Of a DNA stretch of 64,000 nt, positions 47,658 through 56,045 are shown piece by piece. This DNA is from Frigoribacterium sp. PhB24. Lineage in GTDB: Bacteria; Actinomycetota; Actinomycetes; Actinomycetales; Microbacteriaceae. A program made the translations under genes and the position numbers. The stretch is taken from the NCBI RefSeq assembly GCF_003755185.1, contig NZ_RKIC01000009.1, positions 186,001 to 250,000 of the forward strand, given 5' to 3'. The notes below the pieces were generated by a model. It saw only the letters and a program-made list of their open reading frames with translations. It was not told the DNA's origin and did not search any database. The stretch's first letter is position 1; each line of letters opens with the position of its first letter.

Positions 47658-48659
47658 ATGAAGAAGCTCATCAACGATCCGTCCGCCGTCGTCGACGAGT
47701 CCGTCGCGGGGTTCGGTGCGGCGCATGCCGACCTCGTGGTCGTCTCGCACGACCCGACGTTCGTCCGCCGTGCCGCGGCCCCCGTCCCGGGCAAGGTGGC
47801 CGTCGTCAGTGGCGGGGGCAGCGGACACGAACCGCTCCACGCGGGCTTCGTAGGATTCGGCATGTTGTCCGCCGCCGTTCCCGGACCGGTCTTCACGTCG
47901 CCCACACCCGACCCGATCGTCGCCGCGACGCAGGCGGTGGACGCCGGTGCCGGCGTCCTCTACGTCGTCAAGAACTACACGGGCGACGTGTTGAACTTCG
48001 AGACGGCCGCCGACCTCTGCGAAGCAGAGGGCATCACCGTGCGGTCGGTCCTCGTCGACGACGACGTCGCGGTGAAGGACTCGCTCTACACGGCCGGCCG
48101 CCGAGGTGTCGCCGGCACGGTCGTGGTCGAGAAGACCGCAGGGGCCGCGGCCGAACGGGGCGATACGCTCGACGCCGTGGCCGAGGTGGCCCGACGCACG
48201 AACGCGGCCACCCGGTCGATGGGGGTCGCACTGGCCGCGGGCACCGTCCCCCATGCCGGCGAACCGAGCTTCACGCTGGCCGACGACGAGGTCGAGATCG
48301 GCATCGGCATCCACGGCGAACCGGGGCGGGAGCGCATCCCGCTCGAACGGGTCGACGCCATCGTCGACCGCTTGCTCGCCGCCGTCACCGACGACCTCGG
48401 GCTCGTCTCCGGTGAGCGGGTGCTCCTCTTCGTCAACGGCATGGGAGGCACTCCGCTCGTCGAGTTGTACATCGCCTACCGCCGCGCGGCCGAGGCCCTC
48501 GAGGCGCGGGGAATCGAGGTGTCGCGGAGCCTCGTCGGCTCGTACGTCACCTCGCTCGAGATGCAGGGCATGTCGATCACGCTCACCCGCCTGGACGACG
48601 AGCTCACCGAACTCTGGGACGCCCCGGTCGAGACCGTCGCGTTGCGCCGGGGTCGTTGA
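47658..48659 (+). CDS. dhaK: Dihydroxyacetone kinase subunit DhaK
   Basis: Substrate-binding subunit of the PTS-dependent dihydroxyacetone kinase. 333 residues. [16 protein letters not shown] and FTSPTPD line the site; H219 in GIGIHGEPG matches the His that binds Dha covalently in Escherichia coli DhaK (H218). ATG at 47658 with GAAAGG upstream; the open frame runs to 47616 without similarity. It heads dhaK-dhaL-dhaM, divergent from glpF. Confidence 0.96.
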   Translation: MKKLINDPSAVVDESVAGFGAAHADLVVVSHDPTFVRRAAAPVPGKVAVVSGGGSGHEPLHAGFVGFGMLSAAVPGPVFTSPTPDPIVAATQAVDAGAGVLYVVKNYTGDVLNFETAADLCEAEGITVRSVLVDDDVAVKDSLYTAGRRGVAGTVVVEKTAGAAAERGDTLDAVAEVARRTNAATRSMGVALAAGTVPHAGEPSFTLADDEVEIGIGIHGEPGRERIPLERVDAIVDRLLAAVTDDLGLVSGERVLLFVNGMGGTPLVELYIAYRRAAEALEARGIEVSRSLVGSYVTSLEMQGMSITLTRLDDELTELWDAPVETVALRRGR

Positions 48660-48715
48660 GCGTCGCGCACGACCACCGGAACGCACCACCGCATCACGAG
48701 AGGAACGACCACCGC

Positions 48716-49366
48716 ATGACACTCGACGCCACCTGGACCAGGGCTTGGATCGACAGGACGGCCGACGTCGTCGCCGCCGAGCACACGGCGCTCAGCGAGC
48801 TCGACCGGCAGATCGGCGACGGCGACCACGGTGAGAACCTCTCGCGGGGCTTCACCGCCGTCCGGGCCCGGCTCGCCGACCTGCCGGCCGACGCCACGCC
48901 CGGAGCCGCCCTCAAACTCGTCGCCACGACCCTCATCTCGACGGTCGGCGGAGCCTCGGGCCCCCTGCTCGGCACGGCCTACCTCAAGGGATCGGCCGCC
49001 CTGGGCGATGCCACCGAACTGGACGCGGAGGCGCTGGTCGCCTTCCTGACGGCGGCCCGCGACGGCGTCGTACTCAGGGGCAAGGCCGAGGTCGGGGACA
49101 AGACCATGATCGACGCGTGGACCCCGGCCGTCGACGCGGCCGCCGCCGCCGCCGCGGACGGAGCCTCGCCCGAGGCGGTCCTCCGCGCGGCAGCCGACGC
49201 CGCGTCCGCGGGAGCCGCGGCGACCGAACCCCTGGTCGCCCGCAAGGGCCGAGCCAGCTACCTCGGCGAGCGTGCCGTCGGTCACCGCGACCCCGGCGCC
49301 CAGTCGTCGTCTCTCATCATCGCCGCCGCGGCCGACGCCGCCGACGGCACGAACAAGGAGTCCTGA
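48716..49366 (+). CDS. dhaL: Dihydroxyacetone kinase subunit DhaL
   Basis: ADP-binding subunit that transfers phosphate from DhaM to dihydroxyacetone on DhaK. 216 residues, an eight-helix barrel. The nucleotide and Mg site is LDRQIGDGDHGENLSRGF, with GGASGPLLGTAYLKG, GDKTMIDAWTPAV and RKGRASYLGERAVGHRDPGAQS. ATG at 48716 with GAGAGGAA upstream. It ends two bases before dhaM. Confidence 0.96.
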   Translation: MTLDATWTRAWIDRTADVVAAEHTALSELDRQIGDGDHGENLSRGFTAVRARLADLPADATPGAALKLVATTLISTVGGASGPLLGTAYLKGSAALGDATELDAEALVAFLTAARDGVVLRGKAEVGDKTMIDAWTPAVDAAAAAAADGASPEAVLRAAADAASAGAAATEPLVARKGRASYLGERAVGHRDPGAQSSSLIIAAAADAADGTNKES

Positions 49367-49368
49367 AC

Positions 49369-50055
49369 ATGCCCACCATCGGAATCGTCGTCGTCTCGCA
49401 CAGCGCCAAGATCGCCGAGGGCGTGGTCGATCTGGCACGCCAGATGGCCCCCACGACCACCCTCGTGGCCGCCGGAGGGGCCGACGACGGGTCCATCGGC
49501 ACCAGCTTCGACAAGATCTCCGCCGCCCTCGCCGAGGCTGGTAGGGCCGGCGGCGCCGTCGTGCTCTGCGACCTCGGCTCGGCCATCCTGACCAGCGAGA
49601 CCGTCGTCGACTTCCTCGACGACGCCGAGAAGGAGCGCGTGGTCATCGCCGACGCCCCGCTCGTCGAGGGCACGGTCGCCGCGGCCGTCGCCGCCGAGAC
49701 CGGGGGAGACCTCGAGGCCGTCGCGGCGGCAGCCCGCACGGCCACCGGCGTCGCCGACGCGCACGCCGACGAGCGCGACCTCCGCGGTGGCATCGCCGTC
49801 GAGCGGTCAGCCGTGCTCGTCAATGCATCGGGGCTGCACGCCCGCCCGGCCGCCGACCTCGTGACGCACGCGTCGCGGTTCCAAGCCGACGTCACGGTCA
49901 ACGGAGTCGACGCGAAGAGCCTGCTGCGCATCATGGGATTGAACGTGGGCGTGGGCTCCACGGTGGCCGTCATGGCGACCGGCCCGGACGCCTCGGCCGC
50001 CGTGGACGACCTCATCGCGTTGATCGAGAGCGGCTTCGGCGAGGAGGCGAGCTGA
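49369..50055 (+). CDS. dhaM: Dihydroxyacetone kinase phosphotransfer protein DhaM, EIIA-HPr fusion
   Basis: Phosphoryl donor for DhaL. 228 residues in two domains: an EIIA-mannose-like domain (1-125; IGIVVVSHSAKIAEG with active H11, then LCDLGSAILTSETVVDFL) and an HPr-like domain (145-225; NASGLHARPAADLV with active H157). Enterobacterial DhaM has a third, enzyme I-like domain, absent here; other bacteria have only EIIA. The HPr regulatory Ser region reads AKSLLRIMGLNV. General enzyme I must be encoded elsewhere. ATG at 49369. Confidence 0.94.
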   Translation: MPTIGIVVVSHSAKIAEGVVDLARQMAPTTTLVAAGGADDGSIGTSFDKISAALAEAGRAGGAVVLCDLGSAILTSETVVDFLDDAEKERVVIADAPLVEGTVAAAVAAETGGDLEAVAAAARTATGVADAHADERDLRGGIAVERSAVLVNASGLHARPAADLVTHASRFQADVTVNGVDAKSLLRIMGLNVGVGSTVAVMATGPDASAAVDDLIALIESGFGEEAS

Positions 50056-50069
50056 CCGCTCGTCCACGC

Positions 50070-50079
50070 CGCGCCTCCT
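50070..50079 (+). repeat. Copy of the CGCGCCTCCT decamer family
   Basis: Decamer in the 48-bp gap between convergent dhaM and the pyrimidine-reductase-like gene. Its CCTCC can pair with GGAGG seven bases later. Confidence 0.55.
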
Positions 50080-50103
50080 GACACCGGAGGTCGGCACCCG
50101 GGC

Positions 50104-50868
50104 TCAGCGCCGACGCGACCACTTCGTGAGCAGCATGTCGTCCGACAGCAGCACGTGGTCGAGGGCGAGGCCGCGGAGCGCCATGGCCTCTCGTGCCGCG
50201 ACGATGCGGGGGCCGGCTCCGCCCTCCAGGTTCGGTGAGACGGTCAGGCACAGTTCGTCGACGACGTCCGCCGCGACCAGGTCGCCGAGCAGGGTCGGTC
50301 CGCCTTCGGTGTGGATCTGCGGCGATCCCCGTTCGACGAGGGCGCGGACGAGGAGGTGCGGGTCGACTCGATCGCTTCCGCACGACACGACGTCGGCGAC
50401 CTCGTCGAGGCGGGCACGAGTCGCCCGCGGTGCCGAGTCGTGGGTGAGCACCAACGGCCTGACCGGGGCCTCGGTGAACACGGCGCTCGTCGGGTCGAGG
50501 TCGAGGCCGCTCGAGACGATCGCGAAGCCGGGATGATCGGGCAGGCCGGCCTCGCGCCGCCAGGCGACCGCGTCGTCGGCCAGTCGCATCGGGCCGTAGC
50601 CCTCGTCGCGGACGGTGCCCGCCCCCACCACGACGACATCGCAGAGCCGACGCAGCAGATCGAAGACGAGGAGGTCGGCCGGGCCACCCAGGTCGCGCGT
50701 CCGACCTGCGGCCGTGGCCGAACCGTCCACGCTCGCCACGAAGTTCGCCCGCACGCGGGGCGCCTGCCGATCGCGGGGGCGGTGCAGCTCGACGAGGTCG
50801 TCGACCGTCAGGGGCATGCCAGCCACCGGGGGAGCAGGGTGCAGCCGCGTGATCTTCGTGTCGGTCAC
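50104..50868 (-). CDS. Pyrimidine reductase family protein (RibD C-terminal/DHFR-like fold)
   Basis: A 254-residue stand-alone reductase domain like the C-terminal half of RibD. Motifs: VRANFVASVDGSATAAGRTRDLGGPAD (substrate loop), VVVGAGTVRDEGYGP (NADPH site) and HTEGGPTLLGDLVAADVVDELCLTVSPNL. Family members reduce the ribosylamino pyrimidine of riboflavin synthesis, but many homologues are uncharacterised. GTG start overlaps the folP-like stop (GTGA), so it is coupled to two pterin genes; a pterin-related role is a possibility. Confidence 0.87.
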   Translation of the reverse strand: MTDTKITRLHPAPPVAGMPLTVDDLVELHRPRDRQAPRVRANFVASVDGSATAAGRTRDLGGPADLLVFDLLRRLCDVVVVGAGTVRDEGYGPMRLADDAVAWRREAGLPDHPGFAIVSSGLDLDPTSAVFTEAPVRPLVLTHDSAPRATRARLDEVADVVSCGSDRVDPHLLVRALVERGSPQIHTEGGPTLLGDLVAADVVDELCLTVSPNLEGGAGPRIVAAREAMALRGLALDHVLLSDDMLLTKWSRRR

Positions 50869-51806
50869 GAGGGCCCTTCGGTCAGGTTGTGTCGTTCGAA
50901 GACGGGGCCGCGCCAGCCCAGGACGGCTTCGACCATGCGGACGGCGTCGACGCTGGCCCGGACGTCGTGCATCCGGACGATGCGTGCCCCCTGCAGCACG
51001 CTGATCGTGGCCGCGGCGAGCGAGCCGGCCAGGCGATCGGGCTTCTCGCGACCGAGCGATTCGCCGATGAAGTCCTTGTTGGACACCGCGGCGAGCGTCG
51101 GGTGGCCCAGGGCCGCCACCTCGGACAGTCGTCTCGTGAGTTCGAGCGAGTGCCGGGTCGTCTTGTTCAGGTCGTGACCCGGGTCGATCACGAGCCGTGC
51201 GTCGGGCACCCCGTGGGCGCGAGCGACGTCGACCCGGCGGGCGAGGAACTCCACGACCTCGGTCACGACGTCGTCGTACCGCGGACGGGGATGTTCCCGC
51301 CGGGGCAGCGCGAGGCTGTGCGTCACGACCAGCGTGGCACCGCTGTCGGCGACCACGTCCGCGAGGCCCGGGTCGTGGAGCCCCGTGGTGTCGTTGACGA
51401 CGTGGGCCCCGGCGGCGACCACGCGCTCGGCCACCTCCGGGCGGAACGTGTCGACCGAGATGACGACGTCGGACCGGCTCGCCAGGGCTTGCACCACCGG
51501 CAGGACCCGGTCGAGCTCGTCGGCGGCGGACAGCTCGGGCCCCGGGGCGAAGGGGACGCCGCCGATGTCGACCCAGTCGGCGCCCGCGTCGGCCGCGTCG
51601 ACGGCGGCCTGCACCGCGAGGTCGAGCGCGAAGGTCGCGCCTCGGTCGAAGAACGAGTCGGGCGTGCGGTTGACGATCGCCATCACGGCCACCTGGCGGG
51701 AGAAGTCGAAGGTCCGCGACCCGATCCGCCGCCGGGGTACGAGCAACGGCGGCAGGACGAGCCCTGGTGCGTCGGGCCGGCGGGGATCGGCCGCCCGCTC
51801 AGACAC
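50865..51806 (-). CDS. Dihydropteroate synthase homologue, FolP2-like
   Basis: A 313-residue TIM-barrel protein of the DHPS family. VMAIVNRTPDSFFDRGATFAL is the DHPS start motif, followed by DWVDIGGVPFAPGPE, ISVDTFRPEVAE, INDT-like VNDTTG, DPGHDLNK and SNKDFIGESLG. Three features of active DHPS are missing: the GGESTRPG loop, the MHMRGTP motif (here VVTHSLALPR) and the SRKxF loop (SNKDF). Mycobacterial FolP2 (Rv1207) shows the same differences and lacks detectable DHPS activity. Position after folE still points to pterins. GTG start overlapping folE by eight bases. Confidence 0.85.
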   Translation of the reverse strand: MSERAADPRRPDAPGLVLPPLLVPRRRIGSRTFDFSRQVAVMAIVNRTPDSFFDRGATFALDLAVQAAVDAADAGADWVDIGGVPFAPGPELSAADELDRVLPVVQALASRSDVVISVDTFRPEVAERVVAAGAHVVNDTTGLHDPGLADVVADSGATLVVTHSLALPRREHPRPRYDDVVTEVVEFLARRVDVARAHGVPDARLVIDPGHDLNKTTRHSLELTRRLSEVAALGHPTLAAVSNKDFIGESLGREKPDRLAGSLAAATISVLQGARIVRMHDVRASVDAVRMVEAVLGWRGPVFERHNLTEGPS

Positions 51807-52386
51807 GGGGAGCGCCGATCAGGGCCACGGCCTCCGCCCGAGCCGAGGCCTCGGACAGGGCGCCTCGGCTCGCGAGCGTCACCGTCGTGCTGCCGGTCTG
51901 ACGGGGACCCCGTGTCGTGACGCAACCGTGCGCGGCGTCGAGGACCACCAGGACGCCATCGGTTTGGGCACCCGCCTGGACGGCGTCGGCGATCTCCTCG
52001 CCCAGTCGCTCCTGCAACTGCGGGCGGGAGGCCAGGACGTCGACCACCCGGGGGAGTGCGCCCAACCCGACGATCGTCTCGCCGGGCACGTAGGCCACGT
52101 GTGCGACCCCGACGAAGGGCAGGAGGTGGTGCTCGCACACCGACCGGAACGAGATGTCGCGGACGATGACGACCTCGCCGAGCTGGTGTCGTTCCGCCGC
52201 GACGGTAGCCTGCCGGACGAGATCGGCCGCGTCGACGGTCAGTCCCGAGAAGAACTCGGCGTAGGCGTCGGCGACGCGTCGGGGAGTGGACTCGAGTCCG
52301 GGCCGTGCGACGTCCTCACCGATCGCGGCGAGCAGTTCGAGCACGGCGGCCTCGATGCGGGGCCGGTCGATCGGCGGGGGAGTCAT
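51799..52386 (-). CDS. folE: GTP cyclohydrolase I
   Basis: FolE converts GTP to 7,8-dihydroneopterin triphosphate, first step of folate synthesis. 195 residues. Zinc ligands: SVCEHHLLPFVGVAHVAY (Cys and His) and AAHGCVTTRG (second Cys). Other motifs: RPGLESTPRRVADAYAEFFSGL, GLGALPRVVDVLA and RPQLQERLGEEIADAV. ATG at 52386, 12 bases after the upstream gene. folB and folK are not present in the window. Confidence 0.96.
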   Translation of the reverse strand: MTPPPIDRPRIEAAVLELLAAIGEDVARPGLESTPRRVADAYAEFFSGLTVDAADLVRQATVAAERHQLGEVVIVRDISFRSVCEHHLLPFVGVAHVAYVPGETIVGLGALPRVVDVLASRPQLQERLGEEIADAVQAGAQTDGVLVVLDAAHGCVTTRGPRQTGSTTVTLASRGALSEASARAEAVALIGAPRV

Positions 52387-52398
52387 CGCACCATCCTC

Positions 52399-52902
52399 TC
52401 AGGCGAGGGGAGCAGCCGGGTCGTCCCTGCCGACGACGCCCTCGCCGGCCGACTCGTGGGGGAGCGCCTCGTGGTGCCGCCGTCCGTGCGTGCGCCGCGC
52501 CTCCTTCATCTCGGCCTCGAAGAGGTGCTTCTTGCCGTCCGCGAGAGAATGACGTATGTTATGCTCATGGCCGCGGAAGGCTGCGTAGTACCCCTCGTCG
52601 TAGTCTTCGACGAGCTGGTACGTCCAGCGGCCCTCGATGACGTTGCGACCGATGAGGTCACGCTCGAGCAGGTCGGCGAGTTCGGCGTGGCCGGCCCCAC
52701 GCAGCGAGTCGACGGCCTCGCCGAGCGCCAGGTCGGCCTTGCCGGTCAATCGATGGAAACCATAGAGGAACCCCCGGGCCTGCTCGACGACCTCGAGCGC
52801 CGCCGAGAGTTCGCCCAGTGCTGCGACCGTGTCGTCGTCGAGTCCGTCGGGTCGGCGATGCGCATCGTCGGGGGGTGTGTGGGGTGTGGTGTCGTTCGTC
52901 AT
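52399..52902 (-). CDS. Conserved protein of unknown function
   Basis: A 167-residue soluble, highly charged, mainly helical protein. After a Pro/Asp-rich start comes DDDTVAALGELSAALEVVEQARGFLYGFHRLTGKADLALGEAVDSLR, then the aromatic block GRNVIEGRWTYQLVEDYDEGYY and HNIRHSLADGKKHLFEAEMKEARRTHGR. I recognise the pattern as shared among Actinobacteria but know no function or domain number. The ATG at 52902 is preferred to a TTG at 52914. It ends 12 bases before folE. A palindrome at 52980-52993 may control it, and a decamer copy (52496-52505) encodes part of KEARRTHG. Confidence 0.8.
   Translation of the reverse strand: MTNDTTPHTPPDDAHRRPDGLDDDTVAALGELSAALEVVEQARGFLYGFHRLTGKADLALGEAVDSLRGAGHAELADLLERDLIGRNVIEGRWTYQLVEDYDEGYYAAFRGHEHNIRHSLADGKKHLFEAEMKEARRTHGRRHHEALPHESAGEGVVGRDDPAAPLA
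52496..52505 (+). repeat. Decamer repeat inside the unknown gene
   Basis: CGCGCCTCCT on the plus strand, within coding sequence of the minus-strand gene at 52399-52902, in the segment for KEARR. One of 13 copies. Confidence 0.45.
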
Positions 52903-52979
52903 GCGACCAGGCAACTCCGAGGATGCACGGCCTGCGTCACCGGGGAGCGTCTGGAAGGCCCCGGATCACTTTACTTGAC

Positions 52980-52993
52980 ATAATGTGCATTAT
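52980..52993. promoter_or_regulatory. AT-rich palindromic operator candidate
   Basis: ATAATG-TG-CATTAT is a perfect inverted repeat in otherwise GC-rich DNA, about 78 bases upstream of the unknown gene and 58 bases after the NUDIX stop. TTGACA on the plus strand abuts it. On the minus strand GATAATG offers a -10-like sequence. Likely a repressor site, perhaps MarR-, TetR- or GntR-type. Confidence 0.5.
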
Positions 52994-53051
52994 CGGTCAC
53001 TTGCGCGGTGGTCAGATATAGGGCCCGGTTCGGTGTGAACACGTTCCGGTG

Positions 53052-53516
53052 TCAGGCCGTCGAACCCGCGGACAAGACCCTGCGGACGAACTCGGCGAGG
53101 TCCTCCGGTTCGACCGGCTCGTCCGTGGCCGTCAGCTCGTCCAGGCCGAACCAGCGCGACTCGAGGATGTCGGTGCGCTCCTCGTCTGTCCATTCGTCGT
53201 CGACGACCTCGAAGTGCGGCAGGCGGACGACGAAGAACTCCGCGTGGCCGTGCGTGTGGTCGGCGTCGTCCCACGACACCTCGAAGTCGTCCACCCGCAC
53301 GACCTCACCGACCTCGGTGACCACCTGGCCGGTCTCCTCGCGCAGCTCCCGGACGGCGGCCTCGACGTGGGTCTCGCCCGGGTCGACTCCGCCGCCGGGG
53401 GTGATCCAGCGCGCGGACCGGCTCGAATCGGGTGCCACCGTCCTCATCAGCAGCACGCGGTCGTGGTCGTCGAGGACGAGGAGGCGCGAGGTCGGTCGGA
53501 CGATCCGCTCGGACAC
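53052..53516 (-). CDS. NUDIX hydrolase
   Basis: A 154-residue NUDIX protein hydrolysing a nucleoside diphosphate derivative. The catalytic Nudix box is [23 protein letters not shown] (about 41-63), fitting GX5EX7[26 protein letters not shown] precedes it and a Trp/Asp/Glu-rich segment follows. Substrate not predictable. Start GTG at 53516. A decamer copy at 53479-53488 encodes part of the N-terminal SRLLVL strand. Confidence 0.92.
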   Translation of the reverse strand: MSERIVRPTSRLLVLDDHDRVLLMRTVAPDSSRSARWITPGGGVDPGETHVEAAVRELREETGQVVTEVGEVVRVDDFEVSWDDADHTHGHAEFFVVRLPHFEVVDDEWTDEERTDILESRWFGLDELTATDEPVEPEDLAEFVRRVLSAGSTA

Positions 53517-53527
53517 GAGGACTGGCC

Positions 53528-54295
53528 TCAGACGATCGGGGCGAAGTCGCTGACGTCGCCCACGAGCCGGGTGTGGTCGGCCGGTACGGGGTCGACGGCG
53601 GCCGACGCGACCTCGGCGGCGAACTCGGCGACGTTGTAGAGCTTTCCGGCGCTCTCTTTGCGCGACGAGATGGCGCCCGGGTTCGACCGCTCGAGCAGGG
53701 TCGCCGTGATGGTGCCCTCGATCATGTCCCCCGAGACCACGACGAATTCGACGCCCGCCGTCTCGAGTTGCGGCAGCATCTCGCGCAGGGCGTCCTCGCC
53801 GGCGCGCTTGCTCAGGGCGACGGGCAGGTACTCGGGCATCGTCTCGGTCGTGCGGATGAAGTGAGCCTGGTGGCTCGTGACGAAGACGACCCGCGAGCCC
53901 GGGGCGAGCAGCGGCAGGGCCGCCGTGAGCAGCGCCACCTGCGCATCGCGATTGAGCTTCAGCGCGTAGTCCTCTGCCATGCCCGTCTCCATGCCGCCCG
54001 AAGCGTTCATGACGAGGACGTCGAGCCCGCCCCAGGCGTCGCGCACGGTGTCGAACATGGTCGCCAGGCTGGTCTCGTCGGTCAGGTCGGCGCCGATGGC
54101 GATGGCCTCACCACCCGCCTCCTCGATCTTCGCGACGAGCTGCAGCGCGCGCTTCTCTTTGTTGCGGTAGTTCACCACGACCTTGGCCCCGGCCTCGGCG
54201 AAGTAGCGCACGGTGTCGGCGCCGATCCCCCGGGACGACCCGGTGACCAGGACTCGGGCTCCGGCGAGGGACTCTGCGGCGAGGGGGTTGGACAA
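53528..54295 (-). CDS. SDR family oxidoreductase
   Basis: A 255-residue short-chain dehydrogenase. NAD(P) site [50 protein letters not shown] in place of NNAG; catalytic residues Ser in [10 protein letters not shown] and a Tyr-x-x-x-Lys equivalent in [16 protein letters not shown]. The Tyr-x5-Ser-Lys spacing is irregular, so activity needs care. The TTG at 54295 has CTGGAG upstream; the frame is open much further but is not similar. Substrate unknown. Confidence 0.88.
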   Translation of the reverse strand: MSNPLAAESLAGARVLVTGSSRGIGADTVRYFAEAGAKVVVNYRNKEKRALQLVAKIEEAGGEAIAIGADLTDETSLATMFDTVRDAWGGLDVLVMNASGGMETGMAEDYALKLNRDAQVALLTAALPLLAPGSRVVFVTSHQAHFIRTTETMPEYLPVALSKRAGEDALREMLPQLETAGVEFVVVSGDMIEGTITATLLERSNPGAISSRKESAGKLYNVAEFAAEVASAAVDPVPADHTRLVGDVSDFAPIV

Positions 54296-54421
54296 GGCGT
54301 GCTCCAGACTGTGCGGGGGGGGTCGATCGGCCCGGGGGCCGGACTCGACCCTACCAATCCCCCTCGTCACCGCAGGAGGCGGGTGGTAGTTTCCATAACA
54401 GGGGAACGAGAGAAGGTCGGC

Positions 54422-54901
54422 ATGGACGTCCTGAACGATTACGCATGGGTCGCGTGGATCGCGCTCATCCTGGTGTTCGTCATCATCGAGGTGACGACGC
54501 TCGAGTTCACCTTCCTCATGCTCGCCATCGGCAGCGTCGGCGGACTCCTGGTCGGCCTCTTCGGTGCACCGTGGTGGCTGCAGGCGATCGTCGCGGCCGT
54601 CCTGGCCGTGTTGTTGCTCTTCACCGTCCGACCACCGATGCTCCGGGCCCTGCGACGAGGGGGCGATCCGACCCCCAGCAACGTCGAGGCCCTGCTCGGT
54701 CTGCGGGGCACGGTCGTGGTTCCCATCGGCTCCGGTCCGGGCCAGGTCAAGCTGTCGAACGGCGAGACCTGGACGGCCAGGGTGCTCTCGTCCCCCGCGG
54801 CGTCGGCAGGCGCCGACGTCGCACTCGACACCGGGTCCCCGGTCGTCGTGACAGCCATCGAGGGGTCGACGGCCTTCGTCGCCTCCGCAGAGAGGTCCTG
54901 A
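54422..54901 (+). CDS. NfeD family membrane protein
   Basis: A 159-residue short NfeD (NfeD1b-type). Three membrane segments (about 8-26, 30-50, 54-72) precede a C-terminal OB-fold (LLGLRGTVVVPIGSGPGQVKLSNGETWTAR). NfeD proteins are encoded next to SPFH proteins and are thought to work with them in membrane microdomains; the SPFH gene here follows by four bases. ATG at 54422 with GAGAGAAGG upstream. Confidence 0.92.
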   Translation: MDVLNDYAWVAWIALILVFVIIEVTTLEFTFLMLAIGSVGGLLVGLFGAPWWLQAIVAAVLAVLLLFTVRPPMLRALRRGGDPTPSNVEALLGLRGTVVVPIGSGPGQVKLSNGETWTARVLSSPAASAGADVALDTGSPVVVTAIEGSTAFVASAERS

Positions 54902-54905
54902 AACC

Positions 54906-56045
54906 ATGGACACCATCAGTGCCGGCACCGTCGTCACCATCGTGGTCGTCGCGATCGTCGTCGTGCTCGTCCTCGTCATCCTCTTCCGCTCGGTCCGCAT
55001 CATCCCGCAGGCGAGTGCCGGCGTCGTCGAGCGCCTGGGGCGGTACCACAAGACCCTCTCCCCCGGGCTGAACCTGCTCGTGCCGTTCATCGACCGGGTG
55101 CGACCCCTGATCGACATGCGCGAGCAGGTCGTCTCGTTCCCGCCGCAGCCCGTCATCACCGAGGACAACCTGGTGGTGTCCATCGACACGGTCGTGTACT
55201 TCCAGGTGACCGACGCCCGGGCGGCGACCTACGAGATCGCCAACTACCTCGGGGCCGTCGAACAGCTCACGACCACCACGCTGCGCAACGTCGTCGGCGG
55301 GCTCAACCTCGAGCAGGCCCTCACCAGCCGAGACAACATCAACGGCCAGCTGCGCATCGTGCTCGACGAGGCGACCGGCAAGTGGGGCATCCGGGTCGGT
55401 CGCGTCGAGCTGAAGGCCATCGATCCGCCCCTGTCGATCCAGGACTCCATGGAGCAGCAGATGCGTGCCGAGCGCAGCCGTCGCGCGGCCATCCTCACCG
55501 CCGAGGGCACCAAGCAGTCCCAGATCCTCGAGGCGGAGGGCTCTCGACAGTCGTCCATCCTCAAGGCCGAGGGCGACGCCAAGGCCCAGGTGCTGCGGGC
55601 CCAGGGCGAGGCCGAGGCCATCGCGACGGTCTTCAACGCGATTCACGCCGGAGACCCCGACCCGAAACTGCTGGCGTACCAGTACCTCCAGACCCTGCCG
55701 AAGATCGCCGACGGTTCGGCCAACACCCTGTGGATCATCCCCAGCGAGCTGACCGAGGCCCTGAAGGGGATCGGCCAGGGCTTCTTCGCCCCTCGCGACC
55801 CGAACGCCCCCGGCTGGACCCCGACCGAGGCGCCGAAGGTGTCCGAGATGGACGTCACCCCCGACCTCGCGTCGACCGTCGACCTCGAGGCCGAGCCCGA
55901 CCTGGGCTTCCCGACGGTCACCACGCCGGGAACCACCGCTCCTGACGGTGCATCCGGAGGCGCGGGTACGGCCGCCTCCGGTGGTCCCGCCCCCGAGACG
56001 GGTACCCCGAGCACCGGGCCCACCGCTCCCCCGGCGACCTCGTAG
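54906..56045 (+). CDS. SPFH domain/band 7 (stomatin-like) protein
   Basis: A 379-residue QmcA/stomatin-type membrane scaffold. N-terminal helix (8-28), then the SPFH domain (VRIIPQASAGVVERLGRYHKTLSPGLNLLVPFIDRV; REQVVSFPPQPVITEDNLVVSIDTVVYFQVTD), a coiled coil with repeated AEG-x-x-Q-S/A units (TKQSQILEAEGSRQSSILKAEGDAK), and a low-complexity Pro/Thr/Gly tail from about 318. Pairs with NfeD upstream. The stop overlaps the next start by one base. Confidence 0.95.
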   Translation: MDTISAGTVVTIVVVAIVVVLVLVILFRSVRIIPQASAGVVERLGRYHKTLSPGLNLLVPFIDRVRPLIDMREQVVSFPPQPVITEDNLVVSIDTVVYFQVTDARAATYEIANYLGAVEQLTTTTLRNVVGGLNLEQALTSRDNINGQLRIVLDEATGKWGIRVGRVELKAIDPPLSIQDSMEQQMRAERSRRAAILTAEGTKQSQILEAEGSRQSSILKAEGDAKAQVLRAQGEAEAIATVFNAIHAGDPDPKLLAYQYLQTLPKIADGSANTLWIIPSELTEALKGIGQGFFAPRDPNAPGWTPTEAPKVSEMDVTPDLASTVDLEAEPDLGFPTVTTPGTTAPDGASGGAGTAASGGPAPETGTPSTGPTAPPATS

